Positions 35,037 to 42,902 of a stretch of 64,000 nucleotides of DNA are shown piece after piece; the first letter of the stretch is position 1, and every line of letters starts with the position of its first letter. The DNA lies in the NCBI RefSeq assembly GCF_036865545.1, contig NZ_CP142208.1, positions 186,001 to 250,000 on the forward strand, read 5' to 3'. Position numbers and translations under genes: made by a program. The DNA is from Erwinia sp. E_sp_B01_1. Its GTDB lineage: Bacteria > Pseudomonadota > Gammaproteobacteria > Enterobacterales > Enterobacteriaceae. The notes beneath the pieces are model-generated. The model was not told the DNA's origin. It saw only the letters and a list, made by a program, of their open reading frames with translations, and made no database searches.

Positions 35037-35279
35037 ATGAAAAAATATTCCCTGATACTTATCACTCTGGTGATGAGCGGCTCTGCCTTTGCCTCCTCCT
35101 CTGGCCTGCATACCCCGGGCCAGGCAAACTGCATTCCTGCCTGCCTGACCGTGGCTGTTGCCGGTAACGAACTCACTCAGGGCCTGGTTGGCTACGATCG
35201 CCAGGTTCAGCGGGTGATGAGGCAGGTTAGCGAAGTGGGTCCTGTAGGCGCGGTCAGCTACTCCGTTCAAGCAGAGTAA
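35037..35279 (+). CDS. Small exported protein of unknown function
   Basis: An 80-residue protein with a clear signal peptide 'MKKYSLILITLVMSGSAFA' cleaved before 'SSSG', leaving about 61 residues with two cysteines ('ANCIPACLTV'). I do not recognise the family. It follows the AraC-type gene by 48 bp on the same strand, similar in layout to marA-marB, where a small periplasmic protein follows the activator; there is no sequence likeness to MarB that I can see. The ATG is preceded by GAAGA. Confidence 0.65.
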   Translation: MKKYSLILITLVMSGSAFASSSGLHTPGQANCIPACLTVAVAGNELTQGLVGYDRQVQRVMRQVSEVGPVGAVSYSVQAE

Positions 35280-35392
35280 AGCTTTTCCCGATGTAAAATC
35301 CCTTAAATTCCGGTCAGCCAGCGCCGGACTATGCAAAATTTAACATTTCCTCGGGTATACTGACGCCCGTGTTGAATTGTTTACGGGATGCT

Positions 35393-35899
35393 ATGGAACG
35401 TTTCGCTGAAAATCTTATTTATGCTTCGCGCTGGTTACTGGCACCGATCTACATCGGACTGTCGCTGGGCTTGCTGGCGCTGGCTATCAAATTCTTCCAG
35501 GAAGTCTTTCACCTGCTGCCAAACGTGCTGGCGATGGCGGAAAACGATCTGGTGCTGGTCCTGCTGTCGATGATCGACCTGACGCTGGTAGGGGGACTGC
35601 TGGTGATGGTGATGCTTTCCGGATACGAAAACTTCGTCTCAAAACTGGATATCGCCGACCATAAAGAAAAACTTAGCTGGCTGGGCAAGATGGATTCCGG
35701 CTCGCTGAAAAACAAAGTTGCGGCTTCCATTGTCGCTATCTCCTCCATTCACCTGCTGCGGGTGTTTATGGATGCGCGGAATATTCCTGACAATAAGCTG
35801 CTGTGGTACGTCATTATTCATCTGACCTTTGTCCTTTCAGCTTTTGTGATGGGCTACCTCGACAGCCTCTCCCGCAAAGAGAAAGCCAGCAGTCACTGA
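35393..35899 (+). CDS. yqhA: YqhA family inner-membrane protein
   Basis: A 168-residue membrane protein matching E. coli YqhA (TIGR00645), which has about four transmembrane segments and no known function. Conserved stretches are '[20 protein letters not shown]', '[20 protein letters not shown]', '[20 protein letters not shown]' and '[20 protein letters not shown]'. ATG 35393 is preferred because the product then starts 'MERFAENL' as in E. coli, instead of the extra eight codons from 35369. It stands alone, without its E. coli neighbours. Confidence 0.92.
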   Translation: MERFAENLIYASRWLLAPIYIGLSLGLLALAIKFFQEVFHLLPNVLAMAENDLVLVLLSMIDLTLVGGLLVMVMLSGYENFVSKLDIADHKEKLSWLGKMDSGSLKNKVAASIVAISSIHLLRVFMDARNIPDNKLLWYVIIHLTFVLSAFVMGYLDSLSRKEKASSH

Positions 35900-36166
35900 T
35901 ACCCTCCGCTGCCCGGACCATCCGGGCACCGTCACTCTTTTTTCCTTACTCCGGGTAGTTTTGCTTGCATCCGCAGGGCCAGATCGCATAAAAAGCGGTG
36001 AAGAAAATTGACCACACGCCGGTTCGAAAAATTTGTGGCCGTAAAACTCCCTGAAATCCCAACCCGATGCCGTTATTCACTGAATAACTTCTGGCACTTT
36101 CATTGCATGATTTCACCAGGGGCAGCAAAAGTGGCTCATTGTGAATACTGAGGACGGAAATGCCAG

Positions 36167-37063
36167 ATGATTAGTCGTCGCCGGTTGATACTGGGAACTG
36201 GCGCTACACTGTTAGCCATGACTACCGGAAAACTGTTTGCCAGAGAAGACATTATGCCTCTCTGGCAGGATGAACCGCCGGGCGGAGGCGGTCCCAGCGG
36301 AGACCTTCACGTCTCTGCCAATGGCTCATGGTCCAATATTGTCAGCCCGGCAATCCAGCGCTTTCAGCCTGAAAACCCTAACGGATCGGCCGTGCTGATT
36401 GCCGCAGGTGGCGGCTATCGCTGGATTGGTATGGGAGGGGAAGCCTGGCCCGTCGCGCGCTGGCTGAATGCCCGTGGCTATACCGCCTATGTGCTGAGCT
36501 ACCGCCTGCCCCGTGAAAAGTGGCATGCGGGCAGCCTTGCTCCCCTGCAGGATGCGCAGCGGGCTATCCGGCTGGTGCGTTCAATGGAAAGAAAAGTGCA
36601 TCTGCTGGGCTTCTCAGCGGGCGGGCATCTGTTTGGCATGGCTGCCGCACGTCCTGATTTTGAGACTTATGCGCCTCAGGATGCGCTGGATAGCGTGGTG
36701 CCGGTGGTTGACAGCGTGGGGTTGATCTACCCGGTTATCACCCTGGAGCCGCCTTACACCCATACCAATACGCATTTGCAGATGGTGGGGAAAAATCCCT
36801 CAGCAAAGAAGGAAGCGGAATGGTCCGTGGAAAACTTCGTCACCCGAAAATATCCGCCGACGTTTCTGGCTCAGGCCGAGGACGATCCCATCTCCAATCC
36901 GCACAATACTGTGATCATGCACGACACCTGCCGCAGAATGGGTGTGCCGGTAGAGCAGATCAACATCACCCGTGGCGGCCATGGCTTTGGCCTCGGCAAA
37001 GCCGGCACGCCAGCAGCCATCTGGGATGAAGCTTATGCAATCTGGCTGGATTCCCGTCGGTAA
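36167..37063 (+). CDS. Alpha/beta hydrolase with a Tat-type signal
   Basis: A 298-residue hydrolase. The N-terminus 'MISRRRLILGTGATLLAM' carries an arginine pair and a hydrophobic stretch, suggesting Tat export to the periplasm. The oxyanion region is 'LIAAGGGYRWIGMGGEAWPV', the nucleophile elbow is 'LLGFSAGGHLF' with Ser150, and the catalytic acid and base are likely in 'EDDPISNPHN' and 'TRGGHGFGLG'. This is the layout of the acetyl-xylan esterase/BD-FAE-like group, so a carbohydrate or ester substrate is plausible. It is a single-gene unit. Confidence 0.85.
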   Translation: MISRRRLILGTGATLLAMTTGKLFAREDIMPLWQDEPPGGGGPSGDLHVSANGSWSNIVSPAIQRFQPENPNGSAVLIAAGGGYRWIGMGGEAWPVARWLNARGYTAYVLSYRLPREKWHAGSLAPLQDAQRAIRLVRSMERKVHLLGFSAGGHLFGMAAARPDFETYAPQDALDSVVPVVDSVGLIYPVITLEPPYTHTNTHLQMVGKNPSAKKEAEWSVENFVTRKYPPTFLAQAEDDPISNPHNTVIMHDTCRRMGVPVEQINITRGGHGFGLGKAGTPAAIWDEAYAIWLDSRR

Positions 37064-37088
37064 AACGCACTGAAAAGGTGCGTTTTTT
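37062..37088 (+). terminator. Terminator after the alpha/beta hydrolase gene
   Basis: AAAACGCAC-tgaaaag-GTGCGTTTT forms a perfect 9-bp stem that starts in the stop codon and runs into TTTTTT. It is a classic factor-independent terminator. Confidence 0.85.
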
Positions 37089-37233
37089 ACTGAGGTTGTC
37101 ATAAAAACTGCGTCAGGCTCATAAATAAGCTTATTTGTAATAAAAGATCGATTTTATGTTCGTATCTGGACTTTGGCTTAGCTGAAGCCTATATTTGGAC
37201 AATATATCGTCATTTTTTATCGGAAGCCCAGAT

Positions 37234-37557
37234 ATGAGCTATAACCCATCAGATTCAGCCCTTAAAAAAATAGAGGCTATTCAGCAACTGCTTAACGATT
37301 TGAACAAGGAAGTTGCACAGGAATCTGGGGGAGCTTCTTCATTAATACGATATCAGATTGACTCATTTCCACAGCTTGGGCAGCAGCTAAACGCCCGACG
37401 GAAAACCCTGGGCATAGAGTTAAGCCATCTGGAGCTGCAAACGGGCGTTTCCTTATCGACACTAAAACGGCTGTTTAATGATCCGGCCCAGGTAAAGTTT
37501 GCCACTGTTCATCAGGTTGCTAAGACACTGGGGGTGACATTGTGCGCCGTTGTCTGA
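37234..37557 (+). CDS. hipB: HipB-like DNA-binding antitoxin subunit
   Basis: A 107-residue protein with an N-terminal helical region and an Xre-type helix-turn-helix over about residues 50-107 ('FPQLGQQLNARRKTLG', 'VSLSTLKRLFNDP'). It is the first gene of a three-gene HipBST-type operon and should bind the operon promoter. ATG 37234 is chosen because GGAAG (37222-37226) precedes it. The last 16 bp overlap hipS. In the E. coli O127 HipBST system HipB alone does not neutralise the toxin but stabilises the complex and represses transcription. Confidence 0.85.
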   Translation: MSYNPSDSALKKIEAIQQLLNDLNKEVAQESGGASSLIRYQIDSFPQLGQQLNARRKTLGIELSHLELQTGVSLSTLKRLFNDPAQVKFATVHQVAKTLGVTLCAVV

Positions 37558-37856
37558 ACGTCTGGCTTTATGGCGAGTGCATAGGGCAGTTAAGTCAGGA
37601 TAATGAAGGGTATTTATTCGATTACTGTCAGGGATACAGAGGCCCCGCTTTATCTCTTAGCTTGCCGATCAACGGTGGGCCCTTCCGGCGACCTGTCCTT
37701 CATCCCTATTTTGCATCTCTGGCGCCCGAAGGATGGTTAAAAAAGCGTTATAGTCGGCTGCAAAAACTGGATGAGCAGGATCTGTTTGGCCTGTTACTGC
37801 AAAATGGGGAAAACTTGTTGGGTGCGGTGCAACTGACCGCAGAGGGGAAGAGATGA
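37542..37856 (+). CDS. hipS: HipS-like antitoxin (stand-alone HipA N-subdomain)
   Basis: A 104-residue protein equal to the N-terminal subdomain of HipA: it starts 'CLNVWLYGECIGQLSQDNEG', continues 'LSLSLPINGGPFRR', and has 'FASLAPEGWLKKRYS' and 'LLLQNGENLLGAV'. In classical HipA this domain is fused to the kinase; here it is a separate gene, as in HipBST, where HipS (about 103 residues) is the true antitoxin. Translation starts at GTG 37542, with GGGGGTGA upstream, inside the hipB gene. It overlaps hipT by 4 bp (ATGA). Confidence 0.88.
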   Translation: MRRCLNVWLYGECIGQLSQDNEGYLFDYCQGYRGPALSLSLPINGGPFRRPVLHPYFASLAPEGWLKKRYSRLQKLDEQDLFGLLLQNGENLLGAVQLTAEGKR

Positions 37857-38893
37857 AACGCTGTCGGATCCTGATGACGCCGCTTTCAGGGCAAAAGGAG
37901 CTGGCGTTGGGCTATTCGGCTAACGGGTTGAAAAAGCTGGCCGGTTCCGCCAAAGTCACCCCTCAACTGCCCTTCACCCGCGAACAATTTGTTCATGAAC
38001 TGCCGAAAAAGCAGCAAGGGATGAGTATTTCCGGCTATCAGCCAAAACTGCAACTGGTGCTCAAAGATGACCAGTTTGCTGTGGTGGATCATCAGGGAGA
38101 GTTTATCCTCAAACCTTCCCCGCCTGAGTTCCCACAGTTAGCGGAAAATGAGCACGCCACCATGACGGTGATGAGCAGGCTGGGTTTTACCGTTCCGGCT
38201 CACGGGCTGCTGAGGTTTCATTTGGCAGAGAACGGTGAACAACCTGAGTTTGCGTTTGTGATAAAGCGTTTCGATCGTCATCCAGCTACAGGAGCACCAT
38301 TGCATCAGGAACAGCTTGATGCAGCGATGGATATCGGTGAGAAATACGGTAAAACGCGCAATGACGGTAAGCAGTATGTTAGCTATGAGCGGCTGGCGCT
38401 GTTTCTGATTGAGAAGGTCAATGACAACCTCTCTTTTAAAATGGATCTGTTTCGTCGTATTGCTTATGCCTGGCTGCTGGGCAATAACGATATGCATCTC
38501 AGAAACTTTGGTCTTTTACTGCCTGTGGCCGGGCGGCCCCTGCTGGCGCCTGTTTATGATTTTGTCTCTGTAGCGCCTTATCCGGACTATTTCAACGCGA
38601 GCTATCTGGCGCTGCCCTTGCTGATCCGTGAAGAGGGTGAAGGGGAACTCGCTGAAGGATTCAAAACGGCTTACGGTGAATATATTGGCATGGATTTCCT
38701 GGCGCTTGGCCTCAGCATGGGGCTAAGCCATGCACTGGTCATCAGCCTGCTTTCCAGTCTGATGAAGGAAGCTGAGCTGGTGGTCGGGGTTTATAACAGT
38801 TCATTTATGCAGGCAGAGGCCGTTGAAAGAACCCTGAAGTGTTATCAGCAGCGGCTTAAAAGATTGCAAATAATTGATGAACCGCTGATTTAA
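37853..38893 (+). CDS. hipT: HipT-like Ser/Thr kinase toxin
   Basis: A 346-residue HipA-family kinase lacking the N-terminal subdomain. In E. coli O127 HipT phosphorylates tryptophanyl-tRNA synthetase and halts translation. The autophosphorylation motif S-x-S is visible as Ser58-Ile-Ser60 ('QGMSISGYQPKLQLVL'). The catalytic loop is 'LGNNDMHLRNFGLLL', and the metal-binding aspartate is in 'PVYDFVSVAP'. The gene looks intact. It is coupled to hipS by a 4-bp overlap and followed by a terminator. Confidence 0.9.
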   Translation: MKRCRILMTPLSGQKELALGYSANGLKKLAGSAKVTPQLPFTREQFVHELPKKQQGMSISGYQPKLQLVLKDDQFAVVDHQGEFILKPSPPEFPQLAENEHATMTVMSRLGFTVPAHGLLRFHLAENGEQPEFAFVIKRFDRHPATGAPLHQEQLDAAMDIGEKYGKTRNDGKQYVSYERLALFLIEKVNDNLSFKMDLFRRIAYAWLLGNNDMHLRNFGLLLPVAGRPLLAPVYDFVSVAPYPDYFNASYLALPLLIREEGEGELAEGFKTAYGEYIGMDFLALGLSMGLSHALVISLLSSLMKEAELVVGVYNSSFMQAEAVERTLKCYQQRLKRLQIIDEPLI

Positions 38894-38913
38894 GTTCTGA
38901 AATTCCAGGCACA

Positions 38914-38933
38914 GGGGGAAGACCCCCCTTTTT
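38914..38933 (+). terminator. Terminator after hipT
   Basis: GGGGG-aaga-CCCCC followed by CTTTTT forms a short, strong GC stem with a U-tail, 21 bp after the hipT stop and next to the end of the convergent siderophore operon. Confidence 0.75.
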
Positions 38934-38935
38934 CC

Positions 38936-39694
38936 TCAGCGATAATAAACCGCGATGTACTGATTATTGACGCGTTCAATGCTGACCTGAGTATCAAAAA
39001 TCGCCTCAATTCTTTGCGGCGTCATGATCGTTTCGGGCGGGCCGCGAAACAGAATTTTTCCCTCCTTCATTGCGATGATATGGTCGGAATAAGCCGAGGC
39101 GAAGTTGATGTCGTGGATCACCAGCACAATGGTTTTTTGCAGTTCGTCGGCGGCCCGCCGTAGCTGCTTCATCATTGCCACACTGTGTTTAATATCCAGA
39201 TTGTTCAACGGCTCATCCAGCAGCACATATTTGGTATCCTGACACAGCACCATCGCCACAAAGGCTCGCTGCCGCTGGCCGCCGGATAACTCATCAAGAT
39301 AGCGATCCTTCAGCGGTTGCAGCTCCAGAAAGGCCATCGCTTTTTCAATGTGCTGGTGGTCTTCTGCGGTAAGACGGCCCTGCGACCAGGGATAGCGACC
39401 AAAACCCACCAGGTCATACACCGTCAGGCGGCTGGTAAAATGGTTCTCCTGACGGAGAATGGAGAGCACGGTTGCCAACTCTTTGCCCGGCGTTTTTTCC
39501 ACGTCCAGCCCGTTGATGGAGATGCTGCCGGCATCCGGCGTCAGCAGGCGGCTCATCACCGACAGCAGCGTGGATTTGCCTGCGCCATTAGCGCCAATAA
39601 TGGAGGTGATGCCGCCTTCCGGCAGAGATTCACTGACCTGGTCCAGCACGGTGGTCTGATGGTATTTTTTTACAACACCGCTAATTTCAATCAC
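38936..39694 (-). CDS. Siderophore ABC transporter ATP-binding protein
   Basis: A 252-residue FecE/FepC-type ATPase that energises ferric-siderophore uptake. Walker A 'GANGAGKST' is at residues 34-42, the signature is 'LSGGQRQRAFVAMVL', and Walker B is 'YVLLDEPLNNLD'. The N-terminus 'MIEISGVVKKYHQTTVLDQV' resembles the CeuD/VctC/YclP group. It overlaps the upstream permease gene by 4 bp and is the last gene of a four-gene iron operon. Confidence 0.92.
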   Translation of the reverse strand: MIEISGVVKKYHQTTVLDQVSESLPEGGITSIIGANGAGKSTLLSVMSRLLTPDAGSISINGLDVEKTPGKELATVLSILRQENHFTSRLTVYDLVGFGRYPWSQGRLTAEDHQHIEKAMAFLELQPLKDRYLDELSGGQRQRAFVAMVLCQDTKYVLLDEPLNNLDIKHSVAMMKQLRRAADELQKTIVLVIHDINFASAYSDHIIAMKEGKILFRGPPETIMTPQRIEAIFDTQVSIERVNNQYIAVYYR

Positions 39695-40689
39695 AACGAC
39701 GCCTTCTTAATCAACAGGTAGAGGAACAGCGCGCCGCCAGTGAACTCAATCACCACCGACAGCGTTCCTGACATATTCAACAGACGTTCCAGAATCAGCT
39801 GCCCCCCGACCAGGATAATTATGCCGGTCAGGATCACCCCTGGCAGGAGATACTGATGACGGTGCGATCCGATGATCTGGTAAGTCAGGTTTGTCACCAG
39901 CAGGCCCAGGAAGGTCAGTGGGCCAACCAGCGCGACGGAAACCGCCACAAGGAGCGAAACCAGCAGCAGAATAGTCATCACTTTTTGCTGATAAGGCACG
40001 CCCAGATTGATGGCGGCATTCCGGCCTAAAGCGAGCACATCCAGTACGTGGCGCAGCCGCCAGATGATGACGGCCATCAGCAGCACTATCGCTGCCGCCA
40101 GTGCAATAATCTCCGGGGCCGCGCGGGTAAAGGTGGCAAAAAGGCGGCCCTGCAGAACAGCGAATTCTCCCGGTGCCAGCAGCCGTTGCAGCAGGCCCGA
40201 CAGGCTGCGAAACAGGGTGCCAAAGACCAGTCCTGCCAGCAGCACTTTATGCAGATCGACGCCCAGACCGGACAACAGCCAGCGATAAAGCGCGACAGAA
40301 AAGAGCAGCAGCAGCAGCGATTCGCAGAGAAACTTGCCCAAAATCCCCAGCGCACGAAATCCGTCTGCATCAATAAAGAAGATCAGCATCGTCTGGATCA
40401 GGATAAACAGCGCTTCCAGCCCCATTATTGAGGGGGTCAGAATGCGGTTACTGGTTACCGTCTGGAACAGCAGGGTCGCCACGCCGGCAGCGAAGGCCAC
40501 CAGCAGCATGGTCGCCAGGATCAGGCCGCGATGCACCAGGATGTAACCCAGGTTGCCACCCAGATTCACGGTCATAAACAGCACAATAACGGCCAGAGCC
40601 AGGGCGCTGAGCAGCCACAACCGCCTGACGGGAGAGGGCAGAGAAGGGCGCGAAGTTATCCCTTCAGAAGAGGTGGCACTAACCTGCAT
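39691..40689 (-). CDS. Siderophore ABC transporter permease (FecCD family)
   Basis: A 332-residue inner-membrane permease of the FecCD/BtuC family with about nine or ten hydrophobic segments. It shows 'LTPSIMGLEALFILIQTM' (the position of the family 'NPLASP' region), 'ALGRNAAINLGVPYQQ' and 'VGPLTFLGLLVTNL'. It overlaps the first permease by 11 bp and the ATPase by 4 bp. With the 40679-41641 product it forms a heterodimeric channel, as in CeuBC or VctDG. Confidence 0.92.
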   Translation of the reverse strand: MQVSATSSEGITSRPSLPSPVRRLWLLSALALAVIVLFMTVNLGGNLGYILVHRGLILATMLLVAFAAGVATLLFQTVTSNRILTPSIMGLEALFILIQTMLIFFIDADGFRALGILGKFLCESLLLLLFSVALYRWLLSGLGVDLHKVLLAGLVFGTLFRSLSGLLQRLLAPGEFAVLQGRLFATFTRAAPEIIALAAAIVLLMAVIIWRLRHVLDVLALGRNAAINLGVPYQQKVMTILLLVSLLVAVSVALVGPLTFLGLLVTNLTYQIIGSHRHQYLLPGVILTGIIILVGGQLILERLLNMSGTLSVVIEFTGGALFLYLLIKKASL

Positions 40690-41641
40690 GTTTTGGCTTC
40701 CTTAGCAGCAGGAACAAAAAAACCATCGCCCCAATTGCCCCGAGGATCACGCTGGCGGGTATTTCAAACGGCCAGACAATCAGGCGACCAGCGATATCGC
40801 ACAGCACCACCAGGCCACCGCCACACAGAGCAACCCAGGGAATAGTGCGGCGCAGGTTATCCCCCATCGCCAGGCTGACAATGTTCGGCACAATCAGGCC
40901 GAGGAACGGCAGAACGCCAATCACCACTACCACCACACCGCTGATGACCGAAACGATCGCCATCCCGGTGAGCATAATGTACTGGTAGTTCAGGCCCACA
41001 TTGACGGAGAACTCACGGCCCATTCCGGCCACGGTGAACCGGTCGGCAATCAGCATCGCCAGCACCGTCAGGCCGCCGACCATCCACAGCAGCTCATAGC
41101 GACCCTGTAAGACGCCGGAGAAATCGCCGGATTCCCAGCCGCTCAGCGACTGTAACAGGTCAAATTCCATGGCGAGAAACGTGGTAACGGCACTGAAGAT
41201 GGCACCGAGCATCATTCCGGTAAGCGGCACCATCAGCGGCGATTTGATGCGCATTCGCTGAAGCAGCGTCATAAACAGTGCGGTGCCCACCAGGGCAAAA
41301 AGCACGGCGACAACCATTTTCAGCAGCACGGAAGCGGCAGGGTTCACAATCATCACCAGCAGCAGGCCAAGACTGGCTGACTGCGTTGTTCCGGCAATTG
41401 AAGGCTCAACAAACCGGTTTTGCGTCAGCATCTGCATGATCAGGCCCGCCACGCTCATAGCGCTGCCGGCCAGCAGCAGGGCCAGCGTGCGGGGAACACG
41501 GCTGATCAGAAAGATGTCGCGCATGTCCGCATCTGTCCAGATCCCACGCCATGTCATCTGGCCCGCGCCGATAAAGAGACTGCATGTCATCAGGCCCAGC
41601 AATGCTGCCAGGCCCACGACCAATGGGAAGCTTTTCATCAC
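40679..41641 (-). CDS. Siderophore ABC transporter permease (FecCD family)
   Basis: A 320-residue permease, partner of the preceding entry. It has 'PRTLALLLAGSAMSVAGLIM' and 'NRFVEPSIAGTTQSASLGLL', the FecCD family fingerprint, plus 'VGVLPFLGLIVPNIVSLAMG' style segments (here 'VIGVLPFLGLIVPNIVSL'). The start lies 6 bp after the binding-protein stop. By recollection the sequence is nearest to CeuB/VctD/YclN-type proteins that import catecholate siderophores or their breakdown products. Confidence 0.92.
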   Translation of the reverse strand: MMKSFPLVVGLAALLGLMTCSLFIGAGQMTWRGIWTDADMRDIFLISRVPRTLALLLAGSAMSVAGLIMQMLTQNRFVEPSIAGTTQSASLGLLLVMIVNPAASVLLKMVVAVLFALVGTALFMTLLQRMRIKSPLMVPLTGMMLGAIFSAVTTFLAMEFDLLQSLSGWESGDFSGVLQGRYELLWMVGGLTVLAMLIADRFTVAGMGREFSVNVGLNYQYIMLTGMAIVSVISGVVVVVIGVLPFLGLIVPNIVSLAMGDNLRRTIPWVALCGGGLVVLCDIAGRLIVWPFEIPASVILGAIGAMVFLFLLLRKPKHAG

Positions 41642-41647
41642 GGGGAA

Positions 41648-42592
41648 TTACTGTCCTGCCTGATCCAGCGAGACGTTAATTTTGTCCATCAGCTGAGTGT
41701 AGCTTTGCACACCACCGGCGATGTACAGCGAAGCAGAGTCGAGATACACCACCTGCCTGTTCTTCCAGGCATGGGTTTTGCGGATCAGCGGGTTATCCAG
41801 CACCTGCTGCGCGGATTGTCCCTCTTTACGGCCAATCGCACTGTCACGATCCAGCACGAACAGCCAGTCCGGATTGGTCTGCAGAATAAATTCGGAAGAG
41901 ACTACATTACCGTGGCGGCCAGTCTGCTTAAAGCTGGTGGCCGGTTTGAAGCCCAGCGCATCATAGACAAACCCAAAGCGGGAGCCGGGCGTGTAGGCTG
42001 ACATTTTGCCGCCGTTGATCATAATCACCATCGCGCTGCCCGCTTTGGCGGATTTACCTTTGATTTCAGCGATTCTGGCGTTGAATCCGGCCATCAGGGC
42101 AGTAGCCTGCTGCTGTTTTCCGAAAATGGCGGCCAGTTGTTCCGTACGCTGGGTCAGGCTGGCAACGAAGTGCTCCGGATCAACATCCAGCGCAATGGTC
42201 GGCGCGATTTCACTGAGTTTGTCATAGGCATCACGGGCGCGGCCGCCCGCAATGATCAGGTCAGGTTTGGCATTAACCAGCGCTTCATAATCCGGCTCAA
42301 ACAGCGTTCCTGCATTCAGATAATCGTCACCCTGATATTTCGCCAGAAAGCCGGGCAGATGGGCGCTGTTTTTTGGCACGCCGGCGACCGGAATAGCCAG
42401 CGCATCTGCGTTATCCAGCGTGGCGGGATTGAGAATAATCACCTTTTTGGGATTGAGCGGAACCTGGGTGGTGCCCTGAGCATGCTCAATACTGAGCTGG
42501 CCCTTCTGTTCCTCTGCCACAGCCCACTGGCTGCTGATGATCAACAGGCCAGTAGCCACCAAAGATGAGATCCACGCTGAACGCAATTTCAT
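41648..42592 (-). CDS. Siderophore ABC transporter substrate-binding protein
   Basis: A 314-residue periplasmic protein of the FepB/CeuE/YclQ class. A signal peptide 'MKLRSAWISSLVATGLLIIS' ends near 'WAVAEEQ'. The mature protein has 'HAQGTTQVPLNPKKVIIL', 'ALVNAKPDLIIAGGRARDAY' and 'NPDWLFVLDRDSAIG', typical of CeuE/VctP. ATG 42592 is chosen over 42619 because AGGAGAG directly precedes it. It is the first gene of the iron operon, and a Fur-box-like repeat lies 35 bp upstream. CeuE-type members bind catechol-iron complexes; petrobactin or vibriobactin-like ligands are possible. Confidence 0.9.
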   Translation of the reverse strand: MKLRSAWISSLVATGLLIISSQWAVAEEQKGQLSIEHAQGTTQVPLNPKKVIILNPATLDNADALAIPVAGVPKNSAHLPGFLAKYQGDDYLNAGTLFEPDYEALVNAKPDLIIAGGRARDAYDKLSEIAPTIALDVDPEHFVASLTQRTEQLAAIFGKQQQATALMAGFNARIAEIKGKSAKAGSAMVIMINGGKMSAYTPGSRFGFVYDALGFKPATSFKQTGRHGNVVSSEFILQTNPDWLFVLDRDSAIGRKEGQSAQQVLDNPLIRKTHAWKNRQVVYLDSASLYIAGGVQSYTQLMDKINVSLDQAGQ

Positions 42593-42626
42593 TTTCTCTC
42601 CTGAAAGTGAATGTAACAATTAGTTG

Positions 42627-42645
42627 AATACTAATGATTCGTATT
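42627..42645. promoter_or_regulatory. Fur-box-like operator
   Basis: AATACTAATGATTCGTATT is a 19-bp inverted repeat with a 9-1-9 layout (16 of 19 positions symmetric) that matches the Fur consensus at 11 of 19 positions. It sits upstream of the siderophore importer, where iron repression is expected. Confidence 0.6.
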
Positions 42646-42902
42646 ACGAATTGTTTCAATCATACCCGATAAAGAGCGGGAATAGACAGGCTTTTTGGCG
42701 GGTGACGCCAACGACCTTTAAAGTTTTGCGCCGCCAGGGCGATAACGATGCTGTATACAGAGACAGAAAGCACAAGACGTGTTTTCTCCTGATACCGAGT
42801 TCTTCTCGCGTATGGAACATGCCTTAAGCCCTCTTTAACCACACCAGAAACCACCCCCCACACCTGCATTGTTAATATAAAAAAATAGAAGGTCACCACA
42901 CC

